Positions 6,071 through 7,343 of a DNA stretch of 7,343 nt are shown here, in pieces (position 1 is the stretch's first letter; every line of letters starts with the position of its first letter). The notes beneath the pieces were generated by a model that worked only from the letters and a program-made list of their open reading frames with translations, did no database searches and had not been told where the DNA came from. The stretch comes from JACPSX01 sp035288405 [NCBI: bacterium]. GTDB taxonomy: Bacteria; JACPSX01. The stretch covers positions 1 to 7,343 of the forward strand of contig DATEAK010000262.1 in the NCBI GenBank assembly GCA_035288405.1, read 5' to 3'. A program made the position numbers and the translations under genes.

Positions 6071-7343
6071 AAGCCGTCACAGCGGCGGAAATCCGTCGGA
6101 TCGATCAGGAGGCCAGCCGGCTCTTCGGCATCCCCAGCCTCCTGCTGATGGAGAATGCCGGCCTGCAGACCGTGCGGATCATGGAGAGCACGTTTCCCCG
6201 GCTTGCACGACTCAAGGTGACGGTCGTCTGCGGTCACGGGAACAACGGCGGCGATGGCTTCGTAGTGGCGAGACACTTGAAAAACCGTGGAGGTTCGGTG
6301 TCCGTGGTTCTGCTTGCCTCCAAAGATCGCCCGCAAGGAGATGCCCGGACAAATCTCACGATTCTGGAAAAGATGGGAATTCCCATCTGGGAGTGCCCGT
6401 CGTCTGCCGAATTCCTCAAACTGGATTCCCTCTTCCAAGAAACCGAACTCATTGTCGATGCCATTCTCGGAACGGGAATTTCCCCGCCGGTCACCGGAAT
6501 CCACGAGCAAGTGATATCCGTTTTATCCCGTATGGGGAAACCCATAGTGGCTATAGACATTCCTTCCGGTTTGAGTTCCGATCACGGCGAAATGGAAGGT
6601 GCCGCCATGGTGGCCGATCTCACGGTGACCTTCGGCTTGCCGAAAATCGGGCAGTTCCTGTTCCCAGCCGCCAACCAGATAGGCAAACTCGCTGTTGCGG
6701 GCATCGGCTATCCCGCCGTCCTTATCCAGGAGGGAAATCTTGGAGTCGAGCTGATAGACGATTCGGCCGTTCGACCGCTCCTGGCTCCCCGTTCGCTCTC
6801 GAGCCACAAGGGAACTTTTGGTCATGTTCTCGTCGTCGCGGGTGCCCGGGGAAAAAGCGGTGCTGCCGCTCTTTCCGCGCTGGGAGCGCTGCGTATCGGT
6901 GCCGGACTTGTGACTCTCGGAATTCCCGGCAGCCTGCTCGAGGCGATGGCGGCGAAGCTGACCGAGGTGATGATCCTTCCCCTATCCGAGAATGCCCAGG
7001 GCGCTCCAGCAGAAGCAGCCGCAGGTACCGTGCTGGACTTCCTGCAAGGCAAAGATGTCCTGGTTCTTGGTCCGGGAATCGGCACTTCCAAAGATACAGG
7101 ACGTCTCGTGAGCACCATTGTGAAAAACTCTCAGGTCCCGATCGTGATTGATGCCGACGGCCTCAATTGCATTGCCGAAAACCCCGAGGTTCTCCGGCAA
7201 TCCCAGGTCCCGATCGTGATGACTCCGCACCCGGGAGAGATGTCGCGCCTATCCGGCAAAACGACGGCGGAAGTTCAATCCCACCGGCTCGAAGTCGTCC
7301 GTGAAATCGCCAGTACTTATGGGGTGACCGCGGTCCTGAAGGG
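6067..7343 (+). CDS. nnr: Bifunctional NAD(P)H-hydrate repair enzyme (epimerase + ADP-dependent dehydratase), 3'-truncated by window
   Basis: Nnr repairs hydrated NADH and NADPH. The N-terminal YjeF_N domain (NnrE) epimerises the R and S hydrates, and the C-terminal ribokinase-like domain (NnrD) dehydrates the S form using ADP. The frame stays open to the window edge, giving 425 visible codons; the full protein is usually about 500. Epimerase motifs: MENAG (28-32), GHGNNGGDGFVVARHL (56-71), VDAILGTG (130-137) and VAIDIPSGLSSDHG (161-174). Dehydratase motifs: HKGTFGHVLVVAGARG (247-262), the Ala/Gly-rich helix ending LRIGAGLVT (275-283), LGPGIG (334-339), IDADGLN (361-367) and TPHPGE (386-391). 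The ADP/catalytic GTGD-type segment lies beyond the window. The start ATGA overlaps the glmM stop, so it is translationally coupled. In many related bacteria acpS or pdxJ lies between glmM and nnr; none does here. A 379-aa frame overlapping this gene is a shadow. Confidence 0.95.
   Translation, partial: MKAVTAAEIRRIDQEASRLFGIPSLLLMENAGLQTVRIMESTFPRLARLKVTVVCGHGNNGGDGFVVARHLKNRGGSVSVVLLASKDRPQGDARTNLTILEKMGIPIWECPSSAEFLKLDSLFQETELIVDAILGTGISPPVTGIHEQVISVLSRMGKPIVAIDIPSGLSSDHGEMEGAAMVADLTVTFGLPKIGQFLFPAANQIGKLAVAGIGYPAVLIQEGNLGVELIDDSAVRPLLAPRSLSSHKGTFGHVLVVAGARGKSGAAALSALGALRIGAGLVTLGIPGSLLEAMAAKLTEVMILPLSENAQGAPAEAAAGTVLDFLQGKDVLVLGPGIGTSKDTGRLVSTIVKNSQVPIVIDADGLNCIAENPEVLRQSQVPIVMTPHPGEMSRLSGKTTAEVQSHRLEVVREIASTYGVTAVLK
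7132..7220 (+). repeat. Exact 17-nt in-frame direct repeat inside nnr
   Basis: CAGGTCCCGATCGTGAT occurs at 7132-7148 and again at 7204-7220, 72 bases apart. The spacing is a multiple of three, so both copies encode QVPIV in the reading frame, each preceded by Ser. The first leads into IDADGLN and the second into TPHPGE, two separate core strands of the NnrD domain. The identity covers wobble positions as well, so shared protein constraint alone does not account for it. Confidence 0.85.

Noticed and set aside
5806-6510. A 234-codon minus-strand frame opposite glmM and nnr
   Set aside because: It is antisense to two well-supported genes and has no recognisable domain or ribosome binding site.
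6012-7151. A 379-codon plus-strand frame overlapping the end of glmM and most of nnr
   Set aside because: Its product is Arg/Ser/Pro-rich low-complexity sequence, while the overlapping frame encodes every Nnr motif.

Overview
This is a compact housekeeping segment of a bacterial chromosome. By eye it is moderately GC-rich, and all genes lie on the + strand. In order it carries the 3' part of tilS (tRNA-Ile lysidine synthetase), hpt (hypoxanthine phosphoribosyltransferase), ftsH (membrane AAA+ zinc protease), folP (dihydropteroate synthase), glmM (phosphoglucosamine mutase) and the 5' part of nnr (bifunctional NAD(P)H-hydrate epimerase/dehydratase). No mobile element, CRISPR array, RNA gene, phage gene or toxin-antitoxin pair was seen.

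Organism: tilS-hpt-ftsH is the order familiar from Firmicutes and also occurs in several Gram-negative lineages. ftsH-folP-glmM is the order familiar from gamma-proteobacteria such as E. coli. The FtsH sequence and the combined gene set suggest a Gram-negative, non-enteric lineage such as Nitrospirota, Methylomirabilota or a former deltaproteobacterium. This is inference; the window holds no decisive taxonomic marker.

Layout: tilS and hpt are separated by one base, with the hpt Shine-Dalgarno inside the tilS end. The only real intergenic region (about 190 bp, 1744-1936) separates hpt from ftsH. It holds a good sigma-70-type promoter (TTGTCA, 17 nt, TACACT), two short hairpins, and a well-placed Shine-Dalgarno that points to a TTG start for ftsH at 1937 instead of the upstream GTG at 1916. 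From ftsH onward the genes look like one operon: a 20-bp gap to folP, an 8-bp overlap of folP with glmM, and a 4-bp ATGA overlap of glmM with nnr.

Function: the operon joins inner-membrane proteolysis (FtsH), folate synthesis (FolP), cell-wall amino-sugar supply (GlmM) and cofactor repair (Nnr). The upstream pair covers tRNA decoding fidelity and purine salvage. The points most worth a second look are the ftsH leader, the direct folP-glmM and glmM-nnr junctions (no cdaA/cdaR, pdxJ or acpS between them), two proline replacements in GlmM signature motifs, and an in-frame exact 17-nt direct repeat in nnr. I see no convincing evidence of an undescribed biological system here.
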